The notes under the pieces: generated by a model
Told to the model about the DNA's origin: nothing
What the model saw: only the letters and a program-made list of their open reading frames with translations
Databases searched by the model: none
In this document: positions 1-10,150 of the stretch, piece after piece
Layout: the number at the start of each line of letters is the position of its first letter
Numbering within the stretch: position 1 is the stretch's first letter
Translations under genes and position numbers: made by a program
Origin: Bufo bufo
Taxonomy: Eukaryota > Chordata > Amphibia > Anura > Bufonidae
Assembly: GCF_905171765.1 (NCBI RefSeq)
Contig: NC_053398.1
Coordinates: 51,830,338 to 51,894,337, forward strand
DNA length: 64,000 nucleotides
Reading direction: 5' to 3'

Positions 1-399
1 ATCTCCATGGGTCTGTGTACGTGAGCGTTTTTTTTTCACACATCAGTTCTGCGTTGCGTGAAAAACGCAGCATGTTCTATATTTGCGTTTTTCATGCAGC
101 CCTGGCCCCATAGAAGTGAATAAGGCTTCAGTGAAAAACGTATTGCATCCGCAAGCAAGTGCGAATGCAATGCGTTTTTCACTGATTGTTGCTAAGAGAT
201 GTTGTTTGTAAACTTTCAGTTTTCTATCACACGCGTGAAAAATGCATCAAAACGCATTGCACCCGCGCGGAAAAAACTGAACAACTGAATGCAATCGCAG
301 ATAAAACTGACTGAACTTCCTTGCAAAATGGTGCGAGTTTCCCTGAACGCACCTTGAACGCATCCGGAGCCAATCCGCCACACTCGTGTGAAAAAGGCC
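1..399. mobile_element. MITE of the 'ctttcacac' class, left end outside the window
   Basis: Non-coding, with many self-complementary tracts around 'gtgaaaaacgcattgc'. The right terminus 'cgtgtgaaaaaggcc' is followed by TAA (400-402), the pattern of the other TAA/TTA-flanked MITEs in this window. A PIF/Harbinger-like origin is inferred from the 3-bp target; no transposase is present. Confidence 0.6.
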
Positions 400-596
400 T
401 AATAGTCCTCCTAGCAGGACTTTTTCTCCTGTGCAAAATTACTGATCTCTGATGGAAGTAACACAAACTGATGCTAACTGATCAGAACTGATGCTCAAAA
501 TAACGGATCCGTGTTTTCTGTTCTGTTGACGGATGAGGCACATGCCACAACACACTTACAACATACTGCTCATTCATTCATTTCCATGCGGAATAA

Positions 597-756
597 GGCC
601 CCTTTAACGCGGTCAGTATTTGGTCCGAATTTTGCATCAATATTGGTATGCCAAAACCAGGAGTGAACCTTTACTATGATTTCGACCCACTTCTAGTTTT
701 GGCTTACAAATACTGATGCAAAATACTGACTAAATACTAACTGTGTGATAGTGGCC
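597..756. mobile_element. Short MITE with TAA duplication
   Basis: A 160-bp insert runs from 'ggcccctttaacgcggtcag' to 'gtgtgatagtggcc' and is flanked by TAA at 594-596 and 757-759. Its interior is weakly palindromic around 'cagtatttg' and 'caaatactg'. It has no coding capacity. Confidence 0.55.
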
Positions 757-964
757 TAATAGAAGAATAAAAATTACAGGAATTAAGAGAGCATTCTGAT
801 CCTGAAAATGATGGTTGCCTATTCTGAGATAAGAATAACACTCCTGGCAAAACCAGGTAAATACAATGAACAAGTGCAGACTGACTTTCAGGGGCGTTGC
901 TAGGGTCTCAAGATCCAGGCTCCAAGCCCCAACACATACTGTATGTGCCAAATTTTTAAGTATC

Positions 965-994
965 CCCCCCCACACACACACACACACAAACACA
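965..994. repeat. (CA)n microsatellite next to a C-run
   Basis: A short C tract runs into about ten CA dinucleotides. Reading frames through this stretch are chance openings. Confidence 0.85.
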
Positions 995-1087
995 TGGCAT
1001 ATTTTACAGTGGATGGACATTACATTCAGAACTACCAACATAGCAGTAATAAAGCTTTCTATAGAGTCTCTAGTATTAATAAGATCT

Positions 1088-1152
<65 letters not shown>
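1088..1152 (+). repeat. (GATA)n microsatellite
   Basis: About sixteen uninterrupted GATA/TAGA tetranucleotides follow 'aagatct'. The lack of interruption suggests a length-polymorphic locus. I recognise nothing else between 760 and 1087 or between 1153 and 1556. Confidence 0.95.
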
Positions 1153-1153
<1 letters not shown>

Positions 1154-1621
1154 GAAAATTTGGTATGCTACTCTAGGTTTCTCAGCAATATACAGTATAT
1201 GCTGATGTTAGACATGTTAATTTGCATATATGTTTCCCAGAAAACAAGAGGAGCATTGCCTAGCCTACAATAGTCATCACATATATTAACTGGTCTTCAT
1301 AATATAAATAGTACCCACCCTGTGGTCAACCAAGGCCTCTCAACTGAAAAAGGTGATTCTGCTTTGCTTGGATAAAAGGCTTTTGTCCTGAAAGAGCTAG
1401 TTGCAGATATGAGGCTATCTTAGCTATTTTCCTATTAAGTATTTTTAAAAGGCTGAGTAATGACTGGAAGGATATGCTGTAGTTGTGAAACACTCAGCTT
1501 TTATTTTTTTATTCTTTTGAAAATAAAGATGAATTGCATATTTTTCATCTCTTTACTTGAGCTTGTTAGAATTAAAGGGTTTATCTCATCATAGACAATG
1601 GGGGCATATGGCTAGTCCTGC

Positions 1622-1880
1622 GCTCTGTACAGTCAGCCTTACAAATTTTTTTTTGAACTATAAACGACATAGGTTCTCCAACCGGTTTTTGGTGGCCTCT
1701 GCTACCAATGGGGGCATGGCTCTCCCTAACATAGCCTCTTACTATTTGGCAACTCACCTGAGGCATATTGCCTCCTGGTCTATGCTGCATTCATATAATC
1801 GTTGGACTGAGGTTGAGCAGCTGTGGCTGGCACCAATCCACCCAGGCACTATGATCTGGGCCCGGCCCCCAGCAGCGTGA
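1622..1880 (+). pseudogene. LINE (L1-like) ORF2 C-terminal fragment
   Basis: The + strand frame encodes a stretch with the GG-x-(A/G)-LPN-x-x-x-YY-x-A-x-x-x-x-x-I-x-x-W pattern seen near the C-terminal end of L1-type ORF2 proteins: 'GGMALPNIASYYLATHLRHI' is readable, followed by 'W..L......W...E'. Only this short piece is present. Endonuclease and reverse transcriptase domains are absent, so it is a relic. The segment just upstream (about 1575-1620, 'ttaaagggtttatctcatca') looks like the end of another repeat and probably marks a junction. The family call rests on pattern recognition alone; no poly-A tail or target duplication was found here. Confidence 0.6.
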
Positions 1881-2160
1881 GGCACAAACCTTCCTAATTT
1901 TCTAATAATTTTTCAGGCCAGGCCCCTTCACATACAGTGCAGCTCCAATTGGGGGCCTGGCCTGTCCATGACCAAACACCACCCCCTGTGTGACCAAATG
2001 TGAGCAGTAACACAGTCTCCAGCACAGCCCGAAGCCTGACTCCACCCACTCATGTGACTGATCACATGCTCCTGACATCATGAAAGGTCCTTTTGCTCAC
2101 TATGAACTCGCATCTCCTGAGGTAGGACATGTAACTGAAATAGTATATAGCCAGTTCACA
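1881..2160. other. Unrecognised non-coding stretch
   Basis: It contains no frame, terminal repeat or motif that I can name. A local inverted pair 'aggccaggcccc' / 'gggggcctggcct' lies around 1915-1960. Confidence 0.5.
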
Positions 2161-2475
2161 GTGAGTTGGTCCCCCCCCCACACACCTCAGTGTACAGTCC
2201 CCCTACATCTTAGTGTACAGTCCCCCCCCCCAGATCTCAGTGTACATTCCCCCCACATCTCAGTGTACAGTCCCCCCATACCTCAGTGTACAGTCCCCCC
2301 ACATCTCAGTGTACAGTCCCCCCAAACCTCAGTGTACAGTCCCCCCCATACCTCAGTGTACAGTCCCCCCATACCTCAGTGTACAGTCCCCCCATACCTC
2401 AGTGTACAGTCCCCCCACATCTCAGTGTACAGTCCCCCCACATCTCAGTGTACAGTCCCCCCATACCTCAGTGTA
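2161..2475. repeat. 23-bp minisatellite, left part
   Basis: About thirteen copies of a unit resembling 'cagtgtacagtccccccaya' with a period near 23 bp. The unit lacks stop codons and 23 is not a multiple of 3, so all three + frames stay open and cycle through the same three peptides; these frames are not genes. The array resumes at 4536-4597, beyond a Tc1 insertion that used the TA in 'tgTAcagt' as its target. Confidence 0.9.
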
Positions 2476-2651
2476 CAGTCGTGGCCAAAAGTTTTGAGAA
2501 TGACAAAAATATTAGTTTTCACAAAGTTTGCTGCTAAACTGCTTTTATATCTTTGTTTCAGTTGTTTCTGTGATGTAGTGAAATATAATTACAGGCACTT
2601 CATACGTTTCAAAGGCTTTTATCGACAATTACATGACATTTATGCAAAGAG

Positions 2652-3667
2652 TCAGTATTTGCAGTGTTGGCCCTTCTTTTTCAGGACCTCTGCAATTCGA
2701 CTGTGCATGCTCTCAATCAACTTCTGGGCCAATTCCTGACTGATAGCAACCCATTCTTTCATAATCACTTCTTGGAGTTTGTCAGAATTAGTGGGTTTTT
2801 GTTTGTCCACCCGCCTCTTGAGGATTGACCACAAGTTCTCAATGGGATTAAGATCTGGGGAGTTTCCAGACCATGGACCCAAAATGTCAACGTTTTGGTC
2901 CCCGAGCCACTTAGTTATCACTTTTGCCTTATGGCACGGTGCTCCATCGTGCTGGAAAATGCATTGTTCTTCACCAAACTGTTGTTGGATTGTTGGAAGA
3001 AGTTGCTGTTGGAGGGTGTTTTGGTACCATTCTTTATTCATGGCTGTGTTTTTGGGCAAAATTGTGAGTGAGCCCACTCCCTTGGATGAGAAGCAACCCC
3101 ACACATGAATGGTCTCAGGATGCTTTACTGTTGGCATGACACAGGACTGATGGTAGCGCTCACCTTTTCTTCTCCGGACAAGCGTTTTCCAGATGCCCCA
3201 AACAATCGGAAAGAGGCTTCATCGGAGAATATGACTTTGCCCCAGTCCTCAGCAGTCCATTCACCATACTTTCTGCAGAAGATCAATCTGTCCCTGATGT
3301 TTTTTTGGGAGAGAAGTGGCTTCTTTGCTGCCCTTCTTGACACCAGACCATCTTCCAAAAGTCTTCGCCTCACTGTGCGTGCAGATGCGCTCACACCTGC
3401 CTGCTGCCATTCCTGAGCAAGCTCTGCACTGGTGGCACTCCGATCCCGCAGCTGAATCCTATTTAAGAGACAATCCTGGCGCTTGCTGGACTTTCTTGGA
3501 CGCCCTGAAGCCTTCTTAACAAGAATTGAACCTCTTTCCTTGAAGTTCTTGATGATCCTATAAATTGTTGATTGAGGTGCAATCTTAGTAGCCACAATAT
3601 CCTTGCCTGTGAAGCCATTTTTATGCAACGCAATGATGGCTGCACGCGTTTCTTTGCAGGTCACCAT
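2652..3667 (-). pseudogene. Tc1 transposase, broken by one frameshift
   Basis: Read on the minus strand, the first frame begins at an ATG at 3667 ('MVTCKETRAAI') and carries the N-terminal helix-turn-helix DNA-binding region, a basic 'GRPRK' linker, a second helix-turn-helix and the first catalytic Asp in 'FSDEASF'. The reading frame is lost near 3130-3190. It resumes in another frame ending at 2652, with 'HVWGCFSSKGVG', the second Asp in 'QHDGAPCH' and the catalytic Glu in 'LNPIENLW', completing a DD34E triad, and it ends '..KKKGQHCKY'. Apart from the one frame break, the domain content is that of a full-length (about 340-residue) Tc1 transposase. It catalyses cut-and-paste transposition in the nucleus in active relatives. 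Just upstream of its start, the element's 5' region is interrupted by the 3715-4213 MITE. Confidence 0.9.
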
Positions 3668-3714
3668 AGTTAACAATGGAAGAACAATGATTTTAAGCAT
3701 CACTCTCCTTTTAA

Positions 3715-4213
3715 GGCTACTTTCACACTTGCGCTTGATCGGATCCGTTCTGAACGGATCCGATCATATTAATGCAGACGGAGGCTCCGTTCAGTACGGA
3801 TCCGTCTGCATTAATAACTTAGAAAAATTTCTAAGTGCGAAAGTAGCCTGAGCGGATCCGTTCAGACTTTCAATGTAAAGTCAATGGGGGACGGATCCGC
3901 TTGAAGATTGAGCCATATGGTGTCATCTTCAAGCGGATCCGTTCCCATTGACTTACATTGTAAGTCTGGACGGATCCGCACGCCTCCGCACGGCCAGGCG
4001 GACACCCGAACGCTGCAAGCAGCGTTCAGCTGTCCGCCTGGCCGTGCGGAGGCGAGCGGAGCGGAGGCTGAACGCCGCCAGACTGATGCAGTCTGAGCGG
4101 ATCCGCATCCATTCAGACTGCATCAGGGCTGGACGGAAGCGTTCTGCTCCGCTCGTGAGCCCCTTCAAACGGAGCTCACGAGCGGACAGCAGAACGCTAG
4201 TGTGAAAGTAGCC
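3715..4213. mobile_element. MITE inside the Tc1 element (TAA duplication)
   Basis: A 499-bp insert with termini 'ggctactttcacacttgcg' and its near-complement 'agtgtgaaagtagcc', flanked by TAA at 3712-3714 and 4214-4216. The interior holds several nested palindromes built on 'cggatccg'. It is non-autonomous; a PIF/Harbinger origin is inferred from the TAA target. Confidence 0.85.
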
Positions 4214-4535
4214 TAACATGTCAAGTCTGCCATTTTAACCCAATCAGCCTGACATAATGATCTCCAGCCTTGTGCTCGTCAACATTCTCACCTGAGTTAA
4301 CAAGACGATTACTGAAATGATCTCAGCAGGTCCTTTAATGACAGCAATGAAATGCAGTGGAAAGTTTTTTTTGGGATTAAGTTAATTTTCATGGCAAAGA
4401 AGGACTATGCAATTCATCTGATCACTCTTCATAACATTCTGGAGTATATGCAAATTGCTATTATAAATACTTAAGCAGCAACTTTTCCCATTTCCAATAT
4501 TTATGTAATTCTCAAAACTTTTGGCCACGACTGTA

Positions 4536-4597
4536 CAGTCCCCCCACATCTCAGTGTAACGTCCCCCCATACCTCAGTGTACAGTCCCCCCACATCT
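4536..4597. repeat. 23-bp minisatellite, right part
   Basis: Continuation of the 2161-2475 array after the Tc1 insertion. Its last unit ('ccccccacatctcccgg') abuts gag-like sequence of Gypsy copy A with no LTR or leader between, so the minisatellite marks the truncation point of that element. Confidence 0.85.
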
Positions 4598-5340
4598 CCC
4601 GGACAGATTTTCTGGGGGTAGTGACAATTTCAGTTGGTTTAGGGAATCATGTATGTTGTACTTTAAGCTGCGTCCATACTCTTCTGGGGATGAGTGTCAA
4701 CGTGTGGGTATGATCATTTCTTTGCTTAAGGATGATGCAGTCTTGGGCTTTTTCTCTGCCGACCGGATCACCATCCCTCCAGTTGGTAGATGAATGTTTT
4801 AGAGCCTTGGGTCTTATTTATGATGACCCGGATCAGATCTCTCAGGCTGAGACCAAGTTACGTGGTTTACGGCAGGGAGACCGCTCCGCGGAAATCTATT
4901 GGGCTACGGATACGGAGTGGAATGGTCCTGCTCTCCGTAGCCAGTTCTGTCAGGGTCTATCTGAGAGACTGCAGGACGCGTTGGCCTTTCATGAAAAACC
5001 TGAGTCATTGGAAGCAGCTTACGTCCCTTGCTTTACATCTGGATAGACGCCTGAGGGGGAGATCTAAGGGTCCGCACCTTCAGGATGCACTGTCAAATAA
5101 GGTGGCGGCTTCCTTTGACACTTATGGTAAAGAAACACCTGTGGTTACGCTTTGTGAGGAGCCTATGCAGTTGGGGGAGCTACTCCTGTGACTGCTGGTA
5201 AGAGCTCTGTTCATATGAAGGGAGTCTGTTTTTGTTGTTGGAGAAAGGGACATTTCCTGAATATTTGTCTGTACATTCAGTGTCAAGGTGCAAACAAAAG
5301 AAAAACGCTTAATCCTATTGGTGGTGTGGGTGGAAAGCAA
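4598..5340 (+). pseudogene. gag of Gypsy copy A (decayed)
   Basis: Parallel to copy C's gag: 'WAFSLP.GS.SL', 'LGLIYDDPDQIS.AE.KLR.L.QGDRSAE' and 'W.GPALRSQFCQGLSERLQDALAFHE' are readable, but spread over at least two frames (4732-5046 and 4790-5191). A CCHC zinc knuckle of the form C-x2-C-x4-H-x4-C is intact at about 5228-5270 ('CFCCWRKGHFLNIC'). The gag N-terminus is missing. In active elements this protein forms the particle shell and binds the RNA. It is not expected to be functional here. Confidence 0.85.
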
Positions 5341-6213
5341 GAAAACTTACTTTTGTCATTTACTGGTAGTACCCGATTTCTCCTGTGTGCCGAGGTGGCG
5401 CTAGAGTCCAAAACTGTGGAAATCAAGGTATTTATCAACAGTGGGGCTGGGGTTAACCTGATTGATGGACAGTTTGTTCGTATTCATGGGTTGACTACTA
5501 GTGCACTAGAGAAAAGCATTTCTGTCTTTGGTATTGATTCTGCACCTCTTACCCAAAAATGCCTGTCGCAGGTAGTAAATGACATCCATTTAGGAGTGGG
5601 TGATTTCCATCAGGAATCTATCTCATGTTATGTGTTGGAGGGTCTGCCTGCTCCGATGGTTTTGGGCTTGCCCTATCATTAACTGGCAAGCGAGACAGAT
5701 TCTCGATTGGAGCGATTTTTGCATTGACAACTGTCTCAATGCGTCTTTCTCTGTGGCCACTACAAAAAGTGTACCCTCGTTAATTTCCGAATTTTCTGAT
5801 GTGTTTTCTGAGAGTGGTAACCAGGAGTTACCCCTGCATTGGGAGTATGATTGTCCTGTCAATCTTATTCCTGGAGCTAAATTGACCAAGTCTTAGTTGT
5901 ATAGTCTTTCGGAGCCCAAAAGAAAGGCTATGCGAGAGTATATCACCGAGAGCTTGGCGAAGGGTCATATCAGACCATCCAAATCCCCAGTGGCGGCTGG
6001 GCTTTTCTTTGAAAAAAAAAAAAGATTGTACCCTTAGACCATGTCTGGACTTCCGTGAGCTCAACCGTATTTCTGTCCGTGATCCGTACCTCCTTCCTTC
6101 GATTCCGGATTTGTTTGATCAAATTGTCGGTGCCAAGGTGTTCTCTAAATTGGATCTGTGGGGGGCATATAATTTGGTAAGGATCAAAGAGAGGGACGAA
6201 TGGAAGACAGCCT

Positions 6214-6930
6214 TTAAAGGGAACCTGTCACCTCCCAAAACGATCCCAAGCCGCCAGCAGTACCTGCGTGTAGCCAGCAGTGTGTTCCTGAAGGCAGATG
6301 CAGCAAAAGTACTGAAAATGTTGTTTTATCCCTTGCCGGCGCGCTTCTCCACACATGCTTGAAGTCAAGGAGGCAGCAGCCTCCTTGCTTCAAGTCACGG
6401 TAACCACGCCCCCTTCCCTGCCCCTTCGCTGTGACTGACAGCCGGCTGTTCAGCTGGCTTTGCCGAACTCTCTGCATAAACGCTGTCAGTCACAGCGAAG
6501 GGGCAGGGACGGGGGCGTGGTTACCGTGACTTGAAGCAAGGAGGCCGCTGCCTCCTTGACTTCAAGCATGTGTGGAGAAGCGCGCCGGCAAGGGATAAAA
6601 CAACATTTTCAGTACTTTTGCTGCACTTTTGTGTCCCACGCTGTATGGCTCAGGCGCCTGCGCCGGCCTATGATAGGCTGCCGACCTAGTGCCTGCAGCC
6701 TATCAGAGGAAGGGACACTCCTCTCCCTCCCCTGCCCGTTCGCTCTCGCAGCACAGCCGTCTATATCGCTGTCCTGAGGACGGCGATACAGATGACTATA
6801 GAGATGAGCGCTTCCACAATGGAAGCGCTCATCTCCCTGTGCCCTGCAGCCACCGCCCCCATTTCTGAGCAGCTCAGGGGGCAATTGCTCCGTTGCCCCC
6901 CCCCGGATTCGCCAGTGGAAACAGGTGTTA
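6214..6930. mobile_element. TTAA-type repeat inserted in RT of copy A
   Basis: The left boundary is at 'ctTTAAagggaacctgtcacc', the same terminus as the complete element at 27239-27614, and copy A's RT is interrupted exactly there. No matching right terminus was found; copy A resumes at 'gtgttacagaacctgagaga', about 180 nt further along the copy C alignment, so the right end was deleted with part of RT. A second hairpin, 'atgagcgcttcca' with its complement, lies at 6804-6832. Confidence 0.65.
6299..6625. repeat. Long hairpin: 144-bp arms, 39-bp loop
   Basis: Arms 6299-6442 and 6482-6625 are inverted copies with only scattered differences (for example aggcagcagcct versus aggccgctgcct). The loop is 6443-6481. 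It lies inside the 6214-6930 insertion. Confidence 0.85.
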
Positions 6931-8193
6931 CAGAACCTGAGAGAGAAAAAATTGTATGTGAAGATGGAAAAATGTGTTTTTGCTGTTCAGGAAGTGCAAT
7001 TCCTGGGTTACCTGCTCTCATCCTCAGGTTTTCGTATGGATCCCGAAAAAGTCTGTGCGGTGTTGGACTGGGATGGACCCGAAAATCTGAAAGCACTTAT
7101 GTGTTTTTTGGGATTCACCAACTACTACCGTAAATTCATCTTGAACTATTCAACTGTGGTTAAACCTTTAACAGACATGACTAGGAAGAGGGTCGATTTC
7201 TCTGTTTGGGCTGGGGCGGCATTACATATCTTTTCTGCTGTGAAGGAATGTTTTGCTTCAGCCCCTATTCTGGTGCAACCGGACGTGTTTCAGCCATTCA
7301 TTGTAGAGGTTGCGCATTTTATAGCATTGCCTGCTCTACCTTATGCCAAAACTCTTGCACAGGTGTTTGTCGATAACATAAACTACATGGCATTCACTCT
7401 GATGTGGTGTCTGATCGGGGGACTCAGTTTGTTTCCAGATTCTGGAAAGAGTTCTGTACTCGACTGGCGGTACAATTGTCCTTTTCTTCGGCTTTTCATC
7501 CTCAGTCGAACGGACAGACGGAGCGCACCAATCAGAATCTGGAGACTTACTTGAGATGTTTTGTTTTCGGAGAATCAGAAGGAGTGGTCTTCATTCTTGT
7601 GGTTAGCTGAGTTTGCCATTAATAACCGTAGACAGGAGTCCACTGATAAGTTGCAGTTTTTTGGGGCATACGGATTCCATCCGCAGTTTGGAACATTTTC
7701 TGGTTCTCAAACTTCTGGTATTCCTGAGGAGGAACGATTTTTCTCTTCTTTATCTTCGATTTGGCGGAAAATTCAAAATAACCTGAAAAAGATGGACAAC
7801 AGGTAAAAGCGTGTGGCTGACAGGAGACATATGAATGGTCCGGACCTGAGAGTGGGTAATTCTGTGTGGCTGTCCACAAGAAACATTAAGTTTAAGGTAG
7901 CCTTCCGTCTTGAACTTCCTCAGGCTTTAAAAAATTCATAACGTATTTCATGAGTCGTTGTTGAAGAAATGTGTCGAATCTGTTGAACCGTCCTCCTTGC
8001 TTCCCGCTCCTGTCATGGTGGACGGTAATTTAGAATTTCAAATCAGCAGGATTGTGGACTCCCGAGTTCTCCGTAGATCCCTCCAGTATCTCGTCCACTG
8101 GAAGAGTTACAGACCAGAGGAGAGGATGTGGGTTTCAGCAGCCTGAAAAGGTCGGTCCTGGGTGCCTGGATGTCACCTGTAGAAGGGGGGTAC

Positions 8194-8786
8194 TGTCACG
8201 GTCCCTCAGGTGACTGGTGTCAGCAGATCAGAGAGACTGACTGAGCGTGGAGGAATCTAACTGCCTCTTGATTTCTCTTTATTCAGTGTTGATAGGGTTA
8301 ATGACCACTTCCCTTTTCTAAGCTGTTGCTCAGTGGTCATCACGTCTACCTTTATAGTCTGACCCCACCCTTCTGACTATGCAGTAGATAGCTTAATTTG
8401 GGTTTGGCTGAGCTGGTGTGAGGTCGTCTCTGGTTTTCCTGTTCTTCTATCTCTACAGAAGTTAAGTGTCCCGTTTGTATTTGTTATATTCCCTGTTGTT
8501 GTATCTGGGCCTGAGACAGAGACTTCCATTCGTCCATCTGGGGAGGAATGAGTGGTCTCTTGTCCTAAACTTATTCCAGGGCCTTATAGGGAAATCAGAG
8601 CCTAGGTATCCTGCATATGAATATTCCTACCTTCAAGGCCTATTCATATTGTTAGGTAGTCAGGGCCCAGATTAGGGTTGTCTAGGAGGTGACCTGTTTC
8701 TTCCCTAAATTCCAGGCCCAGTTACTGTTTCCCTTCCCTCCTGTGTTTACTGTGGAGTTTCCCCCACCCCCACACTGATCGTGACA
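8194..8786 (+). repeat. 3' LTR of Gypsy copy A
   Basis: 593 bp, starting 'tgtcacggtccc' right after a purine tract ('agaaggggggtac') and ending 'gatcgtgaca', so it has TG..CA ends with a TGTCAC/GTGACA inverted terminus. It shares length and the segment 'agaagttaagtgt' with the solo LTR at 25718-26308. Confidence 0.85.
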
Positions 8787-8847
8787 GGTACTCCCCTTCC
8801 CTCCCCTCTGCACCGCACGTCTGTTACCTGCCATATTAGACGTGATA
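8787..8847 (+). repeat. Remnant of the 5' LTR of Gypsy copy B
   Basis: About 60 bp immediately after copy A's LTR resembles the end of copy C's LTR ('ccttccctccc...cacgt...gacgtgata'). It is followed by T and then a PBS-like sequence at the same spacing as in copy C. This implies that copy A integrated into B's 5' LTR. Confidence 0.6.
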
Positions 8848-8848
8848 T

Positions 8849-8858
8849 TATATCTGGA
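8849..8858 (+). promoter_or_regulatory. Putative self-priming primer-binding site of copy B
   Basis: TATATCTGGA lies one base after the LTR end 'gtgata'. It is perfectly complementary to TCCAGATATA at 13915-13924 in B's own 3' LTR. Copy C has a different but equally self-complementary pair. Confidence 0.65.
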
Positions 8859-9032
8859 TGAAAATATTTAAATAGTATAGTGGCTCACCCTGTATCAATC
8901 ACGAAGTGGGTGCTGCAAAGCCCAATTAACTCACCCTGGCAATTGATTTGAATATAAAATTATACTAATATGGGCTGAGTACTCACCTATTAGGAAAATG
9001 GAAATCAAACAGACCAGGGAAGATAACTAAGT

Positions 9033-9254
9033 GGGAGAAGGGAGAGTGATTGGGGGAAAAATGGGGAACATATTGTATGGATCACTTACTCTCCAGTAAT
9101 TGGTACACAAAACCATCAACCTGTTTCCATGTAAAAATGTATTTTACTGATATGATATGTAACCTTCAAGATCTGGTGATCTCAATGATGATTATATTTT
9201 GTCATGAACCATACATGTCTTTTCCCCAAATAAAATTTGTTTTAAAAAAAAAAA
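9033..9254 (+). mobile_element. 5'-truncated LINE 3' end (L1-like) with 12-bp duplication
   Basis: A 222-bp insert ends in AATAAA (9229-9234) and a poly-A run (9243-9254). It is flanked by the exact 12-bp direct repeat agataactaagt at 9021-9032 and 9255-9266. That is the signature of target-primed LINE retrotransposition. It lies in the leader region of Gypsy copy B, whose remaining leader (8859-9020, 9267-9360) is otherwise unrecognised. Confidence 0.85.
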
Positions 9255-9359
9255 AGATAACTAAGTATTTAATAATGATAAAATATAGACAAATGTGATG
9301 GTATGAACAGATAGTCCAAAAACTGGATGAACTTATGGACATGTTCTAGCTACTCAGTC

Positions 9360-10150
9360 GACCTTTGCTGGGAATATCCAGTTTTTGGAGCAGTTGCAAG
9401 GTCTGTCTCTTGAAGTGACAGAATTGAGGGCGTCGGTCCTTCAGCAGCAGCAGACCTCGAGCCCAGTGGTTGCTATGGGTCCCCAGGTCAATCCAGAACC
9501 TAAGATTCATTTTCTGGAGGGAGAGACAAATTTGTGGTGTTCCGAGAAGCCTGTAAGTTATATTTCAGGCTGTGTCCAAATTCCTTGGTAATGAGGAACA
9601 GCGGGTGGGGATTGTTATCTCCCTTCTCCAAGGGAATCCTCAATCTTGGGCTTTTTCGTTACCAGCTGGTACCCAGGCCCTCCGGTTGGTAGATTAGTTT
9701 TTTGAGGTTCTGGGTCTCATATACAATGACCCTGACCGAGTATCCCTAGCTGAGTCTAGATTACGGCGGCTTCAGCAGGGAGATCGGTCAGCTCAAAGGC
9801 ACACATAAAGATAGAGTTTCGAAGGTGGACCTGGCTCTCAGTTTTGCCAGGGGTTGTCAGAAAAAGTAAAAGATGCGCTTGCGCTGTATGACACTCATAT
9901 ATCCCTTGAGGCCGCTATGTTGCTATCTATAAGAATTGATAGACGCCTTAGGGATAGGCCGAGGAGTTCTTGTCCTCCAGAGACTTTTCTCAGGCAGGAG
10001 TCTGTTTGTTCTGACTCAGATGAACCTATGCAACTAGGGGGAGAGCACTCGTCAGACTGGGGCTCGCCGTAAGTCTGGGGTTTGTTTTTTCTGTGGTTGG
10101 AGGGTCATTTTATTAGAGCTTGTCCATCTATACCCAAAAAGAAACAACCG
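9360..10150 (+). pseudogene. gag of Gypsy copy B (frameshifted)
   Basis: Parallels copy C gag: 'EQLQGLSLEVTELRASVLQQQ' corresponds to C's N-terminal coiled region. Further on, 'LSEKVKDALALYDTHISLEAAMLLSIRIDRRLRDR' and 'DEPMQLGG' are readable around 9854-10060, but several indels separate the blocks. The zinc knuckle begins correctly ('CFFCGW' at about 10079) and then loses frame through a single-base deletion, so the His and last Cys are out of frame. It is a non-functional remnant. Confidence 0.82.

Larger units (their letters stand above)
2476..4533 (-). mobile_element. Tc1/mariner element inserted in the minisatellite
   Basis: Inverted termini start 'cagtcgtggccaaaagtttt' at 2476 and end with its complement at 4533; about 28 bp match with few differences. 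TA flanks both ends (2474-2475 and 4534-4535), the expected Tc1 duplication, and minisatellite units continue on both sides. The element is 2058 bp, of which about 500 bp is a later MITE (3715-4213), leaving an ancestral length near 1.56 kb, normal for Tc1. The transposase is on the minus strand. Confidence 0.92.
5341..8150 (+). pseudogene. pol of Gypsy copy A (decayed, interrupted)
   Basis: Domains in order. Protease at about 5395-5680: the active-site Asp is replaced, reading 'NSGAGVNLIDG' where C has 'DSGAGVNLIDA'. RT palm N-terminal part at about 6010-6215 ('[12 protein letters not shown]', '[12 protein letters not shown]'). Then an unrelated insert to about 6930. RT C-terminal/connection part at about 6930-7310 ('FAVQEVQFLGYLLSSSGFRMDPEKV'). 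A large deletion removes the catalytic RNase H and the integrase zinc finger. Integrase core remnant at about 7320-7610 ('[12 protein letters not shown]', '[16 protein letters not shown]'). Chromodomain at about 8020-8140 ('RRSLQYLVHWKSYRPEERMW'). In-frame stops include one at about 5894. Confidence 0.87.
4598..8786 (+). mobile_element. Ty3/Gypsy copy A, 5'-truncated and internally deleted
   Basis: It starts inside gag at 'gacagattttctgggg', matching copy C near 15000, and ends with a complete 3' LTR at 8194-8786. Compared with C it lacks the 5' LTR, leader and first part of gag. It has lost part of RT where a TTAA-type repeat is inserted (6214 to about 6930). It has also lost the RNase H region and first part of integrase: near 7310 the sequence jumps from the point matching C at about 18080 to the point matching about 18905. 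Many frames are broken. It is an old copy that appears to sit within the 5' LTR of copy B. Confidence 0.88.

Noticed and set aside
2161..2475. CRISPR-like regularly spaced repeat
   Set aside because: The units are directly tandem with no spacers and the context is vertebrate nuclear DNA.
2080..2739. 219-codon + strand frame with repetitive 'SVYSPP / SQCTVPP / LSVQSP' peptides
   Set aside because: It is generated by the stop-free 23-bp minisatellite and continues into Tc1 terminal sequence; it has no independent gene signal.
3908..4219. Arg-rich frames on both strands within the MITE at 3715-4213
   Set aside because: The sequence is palindromic, so mirror frames arise on both strands; it is non-coding.
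9050..9298. 82-codon frame ending in poly-Lys
   Set aside because: It is the non-coding 3' end of a LINE insertion; the lysines are the poly-A tail.
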